64,000 nucleotides of DNA from Bacteroidia bacterium (GCA_040880525.1 JBBDIG010000042.1:1-64000), one strand, 5' to 3'; positions 53,487 through 62,075 are shown, counted from the first letter of the stretch. The notes: a model not told the origin generated them from the sequence alone. Numbers and translations: made by a program.

Positions 53487-53593
53487 TGCTAAAATAGCCA
53501 ATCTATTTTTAGCAGATTAGGAATAAGGAACACAACGCTCAATATAAACTTTATAGGTGGGGTGGGGAATGAACTGCTAAGCCAAACTTAGCA
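53487..53593. repeat. two related hairpins in the gap between the sugar transferase and Wza genes
   Basis: Hairpin A at 53487-53514 has arms TGCTAAAATAG and CTATTTTTAGCA around CCAAT. Hairpin B at 53575-53593 has TGCTAAG and CTTAGCA around CCAAA, directly after the sugar transferase stop. Both begin TGCTAA, contain CCAA in the loop and end TTAGCA. No T-run follows, so they are not simple terminators. Confidence 0.5.
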
Positions 53594-53596
53594 TAG

Positions 53597-54709
53597 CTAC
53601 TTGCTGCGTGCCTGCCTGGCAACTATATTATAAATAGCCTTCCAAAAATATTTTATGTCCGTCAGTATCGGATTTTTTTGATAGGCTCTTAAATATCTCA
53701 ATTCAGATTGCTGTATTTCTTCCAGCGTTTCAGGCATGTCTACATAGAACGGAGGAATCAGGCCGGGTTTAAATTTCAGCCTTTCTTCCTGCAGTTCCGG
53801 GCTGTAAAGGCTGAGGTAATGACTGCTCAGCGGCCTTACACCTACCAATTTCATCTCTCCCTTCAATAGATTCCATACCATTGGCAGTTCATCCAGCCAA
53901 AACTTCCGCAGCACCTTGCCGGCAGCAGAAACCCTGAAGTCCTCTTTGAATTTCCCTCCTTTGTCGAGGTTATTCATCTGATAAATGTATTCCTGCAAAT
54001 ATTCGGAATAGGCATACATGGTCCGCAGTTTATAAACCAGGATCGGCTTCCCGTTCTTGCCTATTCGTTTCATCTTGAAAATAGGACCATAAGAGGCATT
54101 CTTATCGAAAGTAGGTTCCTTTACCTTCTCTACTACATAATACTTTTTATATCCAATAATGCGCTGATCAACAATCTTAAAACCATTTTTATATAACCGG
54201 CCTAGCGTTTCTGTATTCGAAATGACCTGGTTCCGTCCAGCCGTCATTTTAAAGTAAAGGCTACGGGTAAAACTAAGCTTTGGACATATCCTTTTGAATA
54301 CAAAATCGCAGCTATAATAGAGACGCGCATACGTGGTGTGAAACTTATCCAAAATCCGTTGCTTCCTGAGTGAATATGTTTCTGCACAACAAATGAAGCG
54401 GCCACCGGTAGAGAGCTTTTCATTAACCGTCTCAAAGAAATGGTTAATGTCACTTATGTCATTGATACGTTTAAGGTTGACTATATTCTGGTAGTAGGCC
54501 TGGGGTAGATTCCGGATATTGAAAGCGGTTCTGGTCTTGAGAACACAGGTGTATGGTGAATCAGTATCCACATGAGCAGATATGTAATCTACGATTTCCG
54601 AATCAGAGTCAAAAGCTATCTGTTTCTCAATGCCTTGTTCAGCCGCAATGTCCATTTCCAGTGCATTGGCCACAAAGCGATCCTCTTCCGTTGTAAATAC
54701 TACTCCCAT
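53597..54709 (-). CDS. sugar transferase with a methyltransferase-like N-terminus and no membrane helix
   Basis: 370 residues. The C-terminal part (about 205-370) is a bacterial sugar-1-phosphate transferase: RIGKNGKPILVYKLRTM, the catalytic DE of FWLDELPMVWNLLKGEM, LVGVRPLSSHY and FKPGLIPP. The usual KR-x-FDI membrane helix before this is missing; the domain starts at YGPIFKMKRIG. The first 195 residues resemble a SAM-methyltransferase fold in their order (NLKRINDISDINHFFETVNE, LSTGGRFICC, YKNGFKIVDQRIIG) but lack a clear SAM loop. Classic members load the first sugar phosphate onto undecaprenyl phosphate; here the membrane link is unclear. First gene of the polysaccharide locus. Confidence 0.8.
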   Translation of the reverse strand: MGVVFTTEEDRFVANALEMDIAAEQGIEKQIAFDSDSEIVDYISAHVDTDSPYTCVLKTRTAFNIRNLPQAYYQNIVNLKRINDISDINHFFETVNEKLSTGGRFICCAETYSLRKQRILDKFHTTYARLYYSCDFVFKRICPKLSFTRSLYFKMTAGRNQVISNTETLGRLYKNGFKIVDQRIIGYKKYYVVEKVKEPTFDKNASYGPIFKMKRIGKNGKPILVYKLRTMYAYSEYLQEYIYQMNNLDKGGKFKEDFRVSAAGKVLRKFWLDELPMVWNLLKGEMKLVGVRPLSSHYLSLYSPELQEERLKFKPGLIPPFYVDMPETLEEIQQSELRYLRAYQKNPILTDIKYFWKAIYNIVARQARSK

Positions 54710-55152
54710 AGCTTTGATTGTTAAAAAGTGAACTAACCGTTTTTCCTCAAAAATATATTTTTCATGTCATTCAATAGGTTTTTGTAGATTGTGAGAGCAA
54801 AGGTATTAAAATATATTATAAATTTCACATAATGATAAAAAAGATATTATTATGTCCACTTCTTACATGATTAACGTACTGTTCTATCAAAAACACTATT
54901 TACAGAGGAGGAGAAGTATTTTGAACAGGCCTTAGATCAATAATCCTTATGAAGCTTAAAGATGCTGATAATTACCGATAAATTGCATCTAAGGCTTTGC
55001 AAAGTTAATAAATCTTACAGAAGCTATAATTGTTCATGGAAAAGGAAAAAAGTTGTGTTTTCATCTATAAAATATTCTGAAGTATACCATGTTTCCCAAA
55101 CATATTCCAGCGATAGAGTTGAATGGAGAACAGGAAAAAACCTCATTCATAA
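54710..55152. other. gap of about 440 bases upstream of the polysaccharide locus
   Basis: AT-rich and without a convincing gene; short frames on the plus strand around 54962-55183 run into the terminator stem. On the minus strand TACCTTTG at 54798-54805 matches TAnnTTTG and is the best promoter candidate for the sugar transferase gene, with a leader of about 80 bases. Confidence 0.5.
54798..54805 (-). promoter_or_regulatory. -7 element for the sugar transferase gene
   Basis: TACCTTTG on the minus strand, exact TAnnTTTG. No clear -33. Confidence 0.4.
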
Positions 55153-55178
55153 AAATACCGGAGGCGTCTCCGGTATTT
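55153..55178 (-). terminator. terminator of the DUF2795 gene
   Basis: AAATACCGGAG and CTCCGGTATTT form a perfect 11-bp stem with a 4-base loop; on the minus strand TTTTT ends the stem. It lies about 40 bases after the stop at 55218 and could also work on the plus strand. Confidence 0.88.
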
Positions 55179-55217
55179 CTTAGTCATGCATATAATAGTC
55201 CTGATGAGAGGCTGGCC

Positions 55218-55439
55218 CTAAAGCTCGTCTTCATTGAAGAAGTATTCATCGTGGGTAGGATAATCCGGCCAGATTTCTTCGATTGCCTCGTAAGGCTCGC
55301 CATCATCCTCCAGTTCCTGCAGGTTTTCAATGAGTTCAAGAGGCGCCCCTGAACGAATGGCGTAATCAATGAGCTCATCTTTAGTAGCTGGCCAGGGGGC
55401 GTCATCAAGATGTTGAGCCAGTTCTAAAGTCCAATACAT
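55218..55439 (-). CDS. DUF2795-family small acidic protein
   Basis: 73 residues. MYWTLELAQHLDDAPWPATK, DELIDYAIRSGAP and VIENLQELEDDGEPYEAIEE-like helices match DUF2795, small proteins common in Bacteroidetes with no known function. Strongly acidic C-terminus. A TACTTTTG (minus strand, 55463-55470) is a good -7 element 23 bases before the ATG. Divergent from mfd. Confidence 0.88.
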   Translation of the reverse strand: MYWTLELAQHLDDAPWPATKDELIDYAIRSGAPLELIENLQELEDDGEPYEAIEEIWPDYPTHDEYFFNEDEL

Positions 55440-55462
55440 AAATACATCCTTTAATTTTGCCG

Positions 55463-55470
55463 CAAAAGTA
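55463..55470 (-). promoter_or_regulatory. -7 element for the DUF2795 gene
   Basis: TACTTTTG on the minus strand matches TAnnTTTG; no clear -33 TTG. Confidence 0.45.
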
Positions 55471-55517
55471 AAATTTCTACTATAAAATATTGGTGATGTT
55501 AAAATTTACCTGAAAGA

Positions 55518-55525
55518 TAATTTTG
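55518..55525 (+). promoter_or_regulatory. -7 element for mfd
   Basis: TAATTTTG matches TAnnTTTG. A TTG at 55490-55492 lies 25 bases upstream, somewhat long for a -33. The ATG is at 55576. Confidence 0.4.
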
Positions 55526-55575
55526 ACACACCTGAATCCTGAATTTTGGCCGGTGGGCCACTCAGAACATAATGA

Positions 55576-58500
55576 ATGAAAAAGGTAGTTTTGCCGACCG
55601 CAAATGGTCTTTTTCAAAAAATCCACGGTTGGCAAAACTTGAACCATAAAGAGCTCATTCAACGATACCGGCAGCAGCCGCAAATAGAAGAGATTTGTGC
55701 TTCCCTGTCACTGTCTTCAAAGGTGAATCTTCATCTTAAAGGATTGGTTGGTTCTTCCAAAAGCCTCGTGGCCGCTTCTGTATTTGAATCTGCTGACCTC
55801 TTTCATCTTTATATCCTGCCTTCCAGAGAGGAGGCTTCTTATTTTGCAGATGACCTTGCAACGTTTCAGGAACCGAAACAGGTGCTCTTTTTCCCATCTC
55901 CTTTTAAAAAAGAGGGCAGTTATGACAGGATCAGCAATACGGCCATCATGGAGCGTACAGAGGTTATTGACCGGCTCAAACGAAGCAAAAGGCCACTCCA
56001 CCTCGTAACATATCCCGAAGCCCTGTGCGAGAAAATCGCTTCAAGAGAGGATCTTCAGCAGAATACTTTCGATCTGAAGGTAGGAGACGATCTGGATGTG
56101 GATTTTGCGATTGACTTTCTCGTGGATTCCGATTTTGAACGCACGGATTTCGTATATGAACCGGGCACTTTCTCTATTCGCGGAGGTATCATTGACATAT
56201 TTTCCTACGCTTACGAATTGCCCTACCGCATCGAACTATATGAAGACAAGATCGAATCCATCCGGGCTTTCGATCTTGACTCCCAGCTTTCTATGCGGAA
56301 CATGAGCTCTATCAGCATTGTACCCAATCTGGATGAAAATCAGAACATACTTCTCCGGGTAAGCCTGCTTGAATTTATAGATAAAAATACAGTCCTGTGG
56401 AGCGCTGACCTTTCCTATTGTCTTAGCCTGCTGAAGAAGATTGTGGCATCGGCACAAGAAGTTTTTAATGCTAATCCAGAGATCATTCCCGTGGCTGCTG
56501 ATGAATTTTTAATCGAAGAAAAAACATTCCGGAAAAAACTGCAGGAATTCAGGATAGTTGAAATGTCAGCTAAATCCCACTTTAAGGCCGGGAAAACGTA
56601 TGAATTCAACATTACTCCACAGCCTCCTTTCAATCGAAATTTTGACCTGCTGGCAGAATCGCTCTCAGCCAATAGCGCAAAACGCTTCCGGAACCTGATC
56701 TTTTCCGAATCTGCCAAACAGGTGGAGCGTATCTATGCTATTTTCCAGGATCTGGAGAAAGATGTTGAGTTCACTCCTATCTATAAAAGCCTGTCAGAAG
56801 GATTCATAGATTCTTCCACCAACATTGCCGTATTTACTGAACATCAGATCTTTTCGCGCTACCACCGCTCACGCTACAACAAATCTTTTTCAGGAAAGCA
56901 GGCACTGACCCTGAAAGAGCTCTATGAACTGAAGCCTGGCGACTTCGTAACGCACATTGATCATGGAGTGGGAATCTTCTCAGGACTGGAAAAAATTGAA
57001 GTGAATGGGAAAATGAATGAGGCCGTGAGGCTTTCATACAAGGACAACGACCTCCTGTATGTCAATATCCATTCACTGCACAAAATCTCGCGGTTTATTG
57101 GGAAAGAAGGTAAAAAGCCCAGGCTCAATAAGCTCGGCACGAATACCTGGGAAAACCTGAAGAATAAGACGAAGAAGAAAGTAAAAGATATTGCCCGCGA
57201 TCTTATTAAACTTTATGCAGAACGAAAGGCGCGTACAGGATTCGCGTTTCAGCCGGATACTTATCTGCAAACTGAGTTGGAAGCATCCTTTATATATGAA
57301 GATACGCCAGATCAGGGAAAATCTACAGAAGATGTAAAACGCGACATGGAGGCACCCCACCCCATGGATCGTCTGGTATGCGGGGATGTGGGTTTTGGGA
57401 AAACGGAGATCGCCATCAGGTCTGCCTTCAAAGCTGCAACAGATGGAAAACAGGTGGCTGTGCTCGTGCCTACCACAGTGCTGGCGGCTCAGCACCATAA
57501 AACGTTTACGGAGCGGCTGAAGGATTTCCCGGTTACCATTGATTATGTGTCGCGGTTTAAAAGCACCCAGCAACAGCGCAACACGCTGGAGCGGCTTTCG
57601 GAAGGCAAGCTGGATATTCTCATCGGAACTCACCGACTGCTGGGTAAGGACATTAAGTTTAAAGACCTTGGCCTTTTAATTATTGATGAAGAACAAAAAT
57701 TTGGCGTAGCAGCCAAAGAGAAACTCCGGGCCTTAAAGGTAAACGTGGATACATTGACGCTGACGGCCACTCCTATCCCGCGTACATTGCAGTTTTCACT
57801 AATGGGCTCCCGGGATTTATCCGTGATCAATACACCTCCGCCCAACCGACAGCCCATTGAAACTACGGTGACCCTCTTTGACCAGGAACTGATACGGGAT
57901 GCCATTGAATATGAAATGGACCGTGGGGGCCAGATATTTTTTGTGCATAACCGCATCAAGGATATCCACCAGATGGCCGATCTGATCCGTGCACTGGTGC
58001 CACAGGCCAAAGTAGGCATAGGCCACGGACAAATGGAGGGAAAGGAGCTGGAAGAGGTAATGATGAATTTCGTGGAAGGATTCTATGATGTTCTGGTTTC
58101 TACCAGCATTATAGAATCAGGACTGGATATTTCTAATGCCAATACCATCATCATCAATCAGGCGCAGAACTTTGGCCTGAGCGATCTCTACCAGATGCGG
58201 GGCCGGGTGGGCCGGAGCAACCAAAAAGCGTATGCCTACCTGCTTACTCCTCCGAAAGTAGCCATGACAAGCGAAGCCCGCAAACGCCTCGCGGCTATTG
58301 AGGAGTTCTCTGAACTAGGCAGTGGATTCCACATTGCGATGAAGGACCTTGATATCCGGGGAGCTGGAAACCTGCTTGGGGCCGAACAAAGTGGTTTTAT
58401 CAGCGAGATAGGTTTTGATATGTATCAGAAAATCCTGGATGAAGCGATGCATGAACTCAGGGACGAGGAGTTCAAAGACCTGTTTTCGGGAAAGGATGAC

Positions 58501-58965
58501 CGGCCTCTGGTTTACGAATGTCAAATTGATACCGATTTTGAATTATTGATCCCGGACAAATATATCAGCAATGTGAACGAACGGGTTTCCATTTACAATG
58601 AAATGAATCAGGTGAAAAATGAGGAAGCCCTGCTGACCTTTCAGAAACATCTGACGGATCGTTTCGGAAAAATCCCGAAGCAAACACTGGAGCTCATGGA
58701 CGCCATCCGTCTGAAGTGGCTGGCGCAAAATGCAGGAATAGGAAAGATCAACCTGAAGAATCAAAAACTCAAGGCCAGTTTTGCTGCTAATGCTGACAGC
58801 GACTATTACCAATCAGCCCCGTTTGGCCGCATTCTGCAATATGTTCAGGATCACCCTCAGCAGTGCAAATTCGAGCAAAAAGGCGAGCAACTGACGCTAA
58901 GGTTACATCCTGTGCGATCCATTCATGAGGCACTTTCTGTTTTTCATGCGTTTATAGCATCCTGA
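55576..58965 (+). CDS. mfd: transcription-repair coupling factor Mfd
   Basis: 1129 residues, full length. UvrB-like N-terminus (VAASVFESADLFHLYILPSR, RGGIIDIFSY), the RNA-polymerase-binding RID/CarD part (LKPGDFVTHIDHGVGIFSGL about 455), the helicase with Walker A CGDVGFGKTEIA (about 605), IDEEQKFGV and TATPIPRTLQFSLMGSRD, ending with the TRCF C-terminal domain. It releases stalled RNA polymerase and recruits nucleotide-excision repair. Single gene. Confidence 0.97.
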   Translation: MKKVVLPTANGLFQKIHGWQNLNHKELIQRYRQQPQIEEICASLSLSSKVNLHLKGLVGSSKSLVAASVFESADLFHLYILPSREEASYFADDLATFQEPKQVLFFPSPFKKEGSYDRISNTAIMERTEVIDRLKRSKRPLHLVTYPEALCEKIASREDLQQNTFDLKVGDDLDVDFAIDFLVDSDFERTDFVYEPGTFSIRGGIIDIFSYAYELPYRIELYEDKIESIRAFDLDSQLSMRNMSSISIVPNLDENQNILLRVSLLEFIDKNTVLWSADLSYCLSLLKKIVASAQEVFNANPEIIPVAADEFLIEEKTFRKKLQEFRIVEMSAKSHFKAGKTYEFNITPQPPFNRNFDLLAESLSANSAKRFRNLIFSESAKQVERIYAIFQDLEKDVEFTPIYKSLSEGFIDSSTNIAVFTEHQIFSRYHRSRYNKSFSGKQALTLKELYELKPGDFVTHIDHGVGIFSGLEKIEVNGKMNEAVRLSYKDNDLLYVNIHSLHKISRFIGKEGKKPRLNKLGTNTWENLKNKTKKKVKDIARDLIKLYAERKARTGFAFQPDTYLQTELEASFIYEDTPDQGKSTEDVKRDMEAPHPMDRLVCGDVGFGKTEIAIRSAFKAATDGKQVAVLVPTTVLAAQHHKTFTERLKDFPVTIDYVSRFKSTQQQRNTLERLSEGKLDILIGTHRLLGKDIKFKDLGLLIIDEEQKFGVAAKEKLRALKVNVDTLTLTATPIPRTLQFSLMGSRDLSVINTPPPNRQPIETTVTLFDQELIRDAIEYEMDRGGQIFFVHNRIKDIHQMADLIRALVPQAKVGIGHGQMEGKELEEVMMNFVEGFYDVLVSTSIIESGLDISNANTIIINQAQNFGLSDLYQMRGRVGRSNQKAYAYLLTPPKVAMTSEARKRLAAIEEFSELGSGFHIAMKDLDIRGAGNLLGAEQSGFISEIGFDMYQKILDEAMHELRDEEFKDLFSGKDDRPLVYECQIDTDFELLIPDKYISNVNERVSIYNEMNQVKNEEALLTFQKHLTDRFGKIPKQTLELMDAIRLKWLAQNAGIGKINLKNQKLKASFAANADSDYYQSAPFGRILQYVQDHPQQCKFEQKGEQLTLRLHPVRSIHEALSVFHAFIAS

Positions 58966-58997
58966 GCAATACTTTCCTTTCTACAATTCCTGCAACG

Positions 58998-59076
58998 TAA
59001 TCCGATATTATTATGATATAAATGGATCCTAATCCGAAATAATTATGATATATTTGGATTACAATCCGATATTATG
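58998..59076 (+). repeat. three near-tandem 32-base repeats ahead of the DUF4143 gene
   Basis: Units start at 58998, 59030 and 59062 with TAATCCGATATTATTATGAT, TAATCCGAAATAATTATGAT and CAATCCGATATTATGAT. The first two are 32 bases; the third runs into the ATG at 59074. Inverted pairs GGAT(T)..(A)ATCC sit at the junctions, for example GGATTACAATCC at 59056-59067. Confidence 0.8.
59049..59056 (+). promoter_or_regulatory. -7 element inside the second repeat
   Basis: TATATTTG matches TAnnTTTG and leaves a leader of about 12 bases before the ATG at 59074. It overlaps the inverted pair at the next junction, so a protein bound there would block it. Confidence 0.5.
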
Positions 59077-60198
59077 ATAAAACGCGTTCAGCTTGAATTT
59101 GCCATAGAGCGACTTTTTAAGGGAAAGGCGCTCATCATTTTTGGTGGCAGGCAGGTAGGGAAAACTACCTTTTGCGAACAGCTTCTGGTACGGGTGGACC
59201 GCAAGACACTTCGTCTGAACGGAGATGATGCCGATACCCGTGAATTGCTGCGACAGCCCAATGCCACGCTCCTCCGGCAAATCATTGGCGACCACGAAAT
59301 CCTCTTTATTGACGAAGCCCAGCGAATAGAGGAGGCCGGGCTGCTGCTGAAGATCATTGTGGACCAGATACCGGAGGTACAAGTGATAGCTACCGGCTCC
59401 TCCTCGTTTGAACTGGCCGGCAGCATCAATGAGCCGCTTACTGGCAGGAAGTACGTGCTACAGCTTTCGCCCTTCTCATTTCAGGAGTTGATACAGGAAA
59501 CCGATTTCCTGACCGAGAGGCGGCTGCTGGAACAACGACTGGTCTATGGCGCCTATCCTGAAATTGTAGTAAAGCCACAACAAGCAGAGGAGCACCTGAA
59601 GCTGATTGCCGAGAGCTATCTTTACAAAGACCTGTTTCAGCTTGAGAAAATAAAGAAGCCGCGCCTTTTCCAAAAGATCGTAAAAGCGCTTGCCCTGCAG
59701 GTGCAGAATGAGGTGAGCTCGCAGGAAATAAGCCGGCTGGTACAGGCAGATGGGAAAACCGTGGAAAAGTACATTGACCTGCTCGAACAGGCTTTTGTAA
59801 TATTCATCCTGCCCTCCTACAGCCGCAATGTGCGAAACGAGATCAGGAAAGGAAAGAAAATCTACTTTTACGACAACGGGATCATCAATGCCATTACGGG
59901 GAATTTCAATCCGGTTATTTCCAGAAGCGATATAGGTGCGCTATGGGAAAACTACGTGGTGAGCGAGCGCAGGAAGTTCCTGCAACAACAAAATATCAAT
60001 GCCGCAACTTATTTCTGGCGTACTACTCAAAAGCAGGAGATTGATTACATTGAAGAAACATCGGATGAACTTTTAGCCGCAGAAATTAAATGGAATCCAA
60101 AAACAAAAGCTAAAATTCCTTTGACTTTTAAAAATGCTTATCCGGAGGCTAAAACTAAATTAATTACACCCGATAATTTTTATGAATTTTTAAAATGA
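59074..60198 (+). CDS. AAA ATPase with DUF4143 domain
   Basis: 374 residues. Walker A FGGRQVGKTTFCEQL near residue 27, Walker B HEILFIDEAQRIEEAGLLL, a sensor region VQVIATGSSSFELAG, and a winged-helix-like middle part. The C-terminal DUF4143 domain has EIDYIEE followed by LAAEIKWNP, a pattern like PD-(D/E)XK nucleases (E-x-D...E-x-K). This family is widespread in Bacteroidetes and Archaea; its role is unknown. No partner gene. It sits between 32-base repeats and a TerC-like stump, as if inserted. Confidence 0.9.
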   Translation: MIKRVQLEFAIERLFKGKALIIFGGRQVGKTTFCEQLLVRVDRKTLRLNGDDADTRELLRQPNATLLRQIIGDHEILFIDEAQRIEEAGLLLKIIVDQIPEVQVIATGSSSFELAGSINEPLTGRKYVLQLSPFSFQELIQETDFLTERRLLEQRLVYGAYPEIVVKPQQAEEHLKLIAESYLYKDLFQLEKIKKPRLFQKIVKALALQVQNEVSSQEISRLVQADGKTVEKYIDLLEQAFVIFILPSYSRNVRNEIRKGKKIYFYDNGIINAITGNFNPVISRSDIGALWENYVVSERRKFLQQQNINAATYFWRTTQKQEIDYIEETSDELLAAEIKWNPKTKAKIPLTFKNAYPEAKTKLITPDNFYEFLK

Positions 60199-60334
60199 GG
60201 GAAGCCATTGGCATCCCCTGGATATTTCGCTATCCCTTGCTATTGTGGGAAGTATAATTGCCGTCTCAATACTCGCCTCCCTGCTATTTCCCAGGAAAGG
60301 AATGAATCCGGTTGATCCCTACCCCGGCCAATAA
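60194..60334 (+). pseudogene. C-terminal stump of a TerC-like membrane protein
   Basis: In frame after a TAA at 60191-60193 the DNA reads HWHPLDISLSLAIVGSII and SILASLLFPRKGMNPVD to a stop at 60332-60334. This matches the last membrane helix and tail of TerC-family proteins (hydrophobic helix ending SLLFP-K). There is no start and no rest of the gene; the frame overlaps the end of the DUF4143 gene by 5 bases. Confidence 0.5.
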
Positions 60335-60362
60335 ATTTCGTCCGAAAAAAATCTCTAAAAAA

Positions 60363-60412
60363 TTTGCGCAAGTGATCTTTTGCACATATATTTGCAAGCG
60401 ATTGTTTGCGCA
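60363..60412 (+). promoter_or_regulatory. promoter and putative ArsR operator
   Basis: TTTG at 60363-60366, a 20-base spacer and TATATTTG at 60387-60394 form a promoter. Around it TTTGC-type repeats occur at 60363, 60379, 60391 and 60405, and inverted pairs TGCGCAA/TTGCACA and TGCAA/TTGCGCA can be drawn. Such pairs on a promoter fit self-regulation by the ArsR gene that follows. Confidence 0.55.
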
Positions 60413-60421
60413 TTAAAGGAA

Positions 60422-60748
60422 ATGATGAGAAGAGATGTTTTTCATGCGATTGCCGATCCTACACGGAGGGCTATTCTGACTTTGCTGGCGGTTCAGGCCT
60501 TGACTCCAAATGCCATTGCGGGTCATTTTGATACAACCCGGCAAGCCGTGTCCAATCACATCAGAATATTGGCTGAATGCGAATTATTGAAGCAGGAAAA
60601 GCAAGGACGAGAAATCATTTATCATTTCAATCCTGACAAGATGGACGAAGTAAATATTTGGCTTGAAAAGCTGAGAGAACTTTGGGAAACCCGGTTCGGC
60701 CAGCTTGACCAGGTTCTGAAAAAGATGGATTCCAAAAATAAATCATAA
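60422..60748 (+). CDS. ArsR-family transcriptional regulator
   Basis: 108 residues from ATG 60422 (or 107 from ATG 60425). [20 protein letters not shown] and [20 protein letters not shown] show the winged helix-turn-helix; no Cys metal site is visible, so it is of the type paired with SRPBCC proteins, not a metal sensor. First gene of a four-gene operon. It probably represses its own promoter. An upstream TTG at 60380 would overlap the promoter and is rejected. Confidence 0.92.
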   Translation: MMRRDVFHAIADPTRRAILTLLAVQALTPNAIAGHFDTTRQAVSNHIRILAECELLKQEKQGREIIYHFNPDKMDEVNIWLEKLRELWETRFGQLDQVLKKMDSKNKS

Positions 60749-60769
60749 ACCAATTAAAAATTCAAACAC

Positions 60770-61273
60770 ATGAAAAAGACACTATTTATGGATTTCTCCG
60801 TGGACAAGGAGGAAAATCAAATCAATGTAAAACGTGAATTTGCCGCGCCCCTGAAAAACGTTTGGGCCGCATGGACGGAGAGTGAATTGCTTGACCAATG
60901 GTGGGCACCCAAGCCGTATAAAACAAAGACCAAAAGCATGGATTTCCGCGAAGGTGGAATGTGGCTTTACGCAATGGTTAGCCCAGAAGGACAGAAACAC
61001 TGGTGCCGCAATGATTATGAAAAAATAAGCCACCACAAAAACTTCAACTCTGTGGACTCTTTCTGTGACGAAGAAGGAAATATCAACACCGATTTTCCCA
61101 GCGCACTTTGGGAAACAAGATTTAACGCATCAGAGGGTTCTACTTTCGTAAACGTGCAAACCACCTACGATACGCTTGCCGACCTGGAAAAGATCCTCGA
61201 AATGGGCGTACAGGAAGGACTTACCGCAGCCCTTGAAAACCTCGATGAATTGCTCGAGGCTCAAACGAAATAG
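60770..61273 (+). CDS. SRPBCC (AHSA1-like) protein
   Basis: 167 residues. VKREFAAPLKNVWAAWTESE followed by LLDQWWAP is the AHSA1 start, and DFREGGMWLYAM and FVNVQTTYDTLADLEKIL follow the family order. It forms a hydrophobic cavity that binds an unknown small molecule. Such genes regularly follow ArsR genes of this type. It starts 21 bases after the ArsR stop and ends just before the hydrolase. Confidence 0.9.
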   Translation: MKKTLFMDFSVDKEENQINVKREFAAPLKNVWAAWTESELLDQWWAPKPYKTKTKSMDFREGGMWLYAMVSPEGQKHWCRNDYEKISHHKNFNSVDSFCDEEGNINTDFPSALWETRFNASEGSTFVNVQTTYDTLADLEKILEMGVQEGLTAALENLDELLEAQTK

Positions 61274-61274
61274 C

Positions 61275-62075
61275 ATGACGAATTTTGTAAAATCAAAAGA
61301 TGGGACCCAGATTGCCACTACCCGTGTTGGCAGAGGGCCTCATCTTGTTTTGGTGGACGGAGCATTCTGCCATCGGAAGTTCGGACCAAATGAAGCGCTT
61401 GCCAATCAATTAAAGAAAGACTTCACGGTGACGATCTATGACCGGAGAGGACGTGGAGAAAGCGGAAACACCTTGCCCTACAAAGTGGAGCGGGAAATTG
61501 AGGACTTGGAAGCCATCATAAACAGTTTGGATCAATCCGTTTCGGTTTATGGGATCTCATCCGGAGCAGCGCTGGCTTTGGAGGCAGCAAATGCAGGTCT
61601 TCCCATTCACAAGCTGGCGCTATACGAAGCCCCATTTATAGTGGATGATTCGCGGAAGCCGCTTCGTGACGATTATTTAGAAAGGCTCCAAACCTACACT
61701 GAGAGCGGACAGAATGGCAAAGTGGTGTCGAGTTTTATGAAGGATGGCGTAGGCCTGCCGGGATTTGTCGTATTCATGATGCGCCTGATGCCTTCTTGGA
61801 AAAAGCTCAGAAAACTCGCCCCTACTGTGATTTACGATACGCTCATATTAGGCGAAACGGGAACCGGTAAACCATTGAGCGCAGATAAATGGCCGGGTGT
61901 AAAAGTGGAGACTTTGGTAATCAGTGGCAGCAAGAGCGAAAAATGGGCGCAAAACTCGATGAAGCAATTGGCAACGGTCCTTCCCAACGCAAATCACCTC
62001 AGTCTTCGTGGTCAGACACACATGGTTAAGCCAAAGGTGTTGGCCCCGGAACTGATCAGGTTTTTCAGCAGATAA
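61275..62075 (+). CDS. alpha/beta hydrolase
   Basis: 266 residues. HLVLVDGAFCHRKFGP near the start, IYDRRGRGES, the nucleophile elbow VYGISSGAALAL (G-I-S-S-G), and a His near the end (LRGQTHMVKP) give a complete fold. Substrate unknown. The ATG at 61275 lies just after the SRPBCC stop. Part of the ArsR operon. Confidence 0.9.
   Translation: MTNFVKSKDGTQIATTRVGRGPHLVLVDGAFCHRKFGPNEALANQLKKDFTVTIYDRRGRGESGNTLPYKVEREIEDLEAIINSLDQSVSVYGISSGAALALEAANAGLPIHKLALYEAPFIVDDSRKPLRDDYLERLQTYTESGQNGKVVSSFMKDGVGLPGFVVFMMRLMPSWKKLRKLAPTVIYDTLILGETGTGKPLSADKWPGVKVETLVISGSKSEKWAQNSMKQLATVLPNANHLSLRGQTHMVKPKVLAPELIRFFSR

Noticed and set aside
44692-54709. A Wzy polymerase in the polysaccharide locus
   Set aside because: No multi-spanning protein other than the flippase is found; the polymerase must be elsewhere.
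54962-55183. A 73-codon frame on the plus strand before DUF2795
   Set aside because: It ends inside the terminator stem, has no recognisable domain and no ribosome site.
58998-59076. The 32-base repeats as a CRISPR array or replication iterons
   Set aside because: The units are directly joined, without spacers, there are no cas genes, and no rep gene is near. A promoter/operator fits better.
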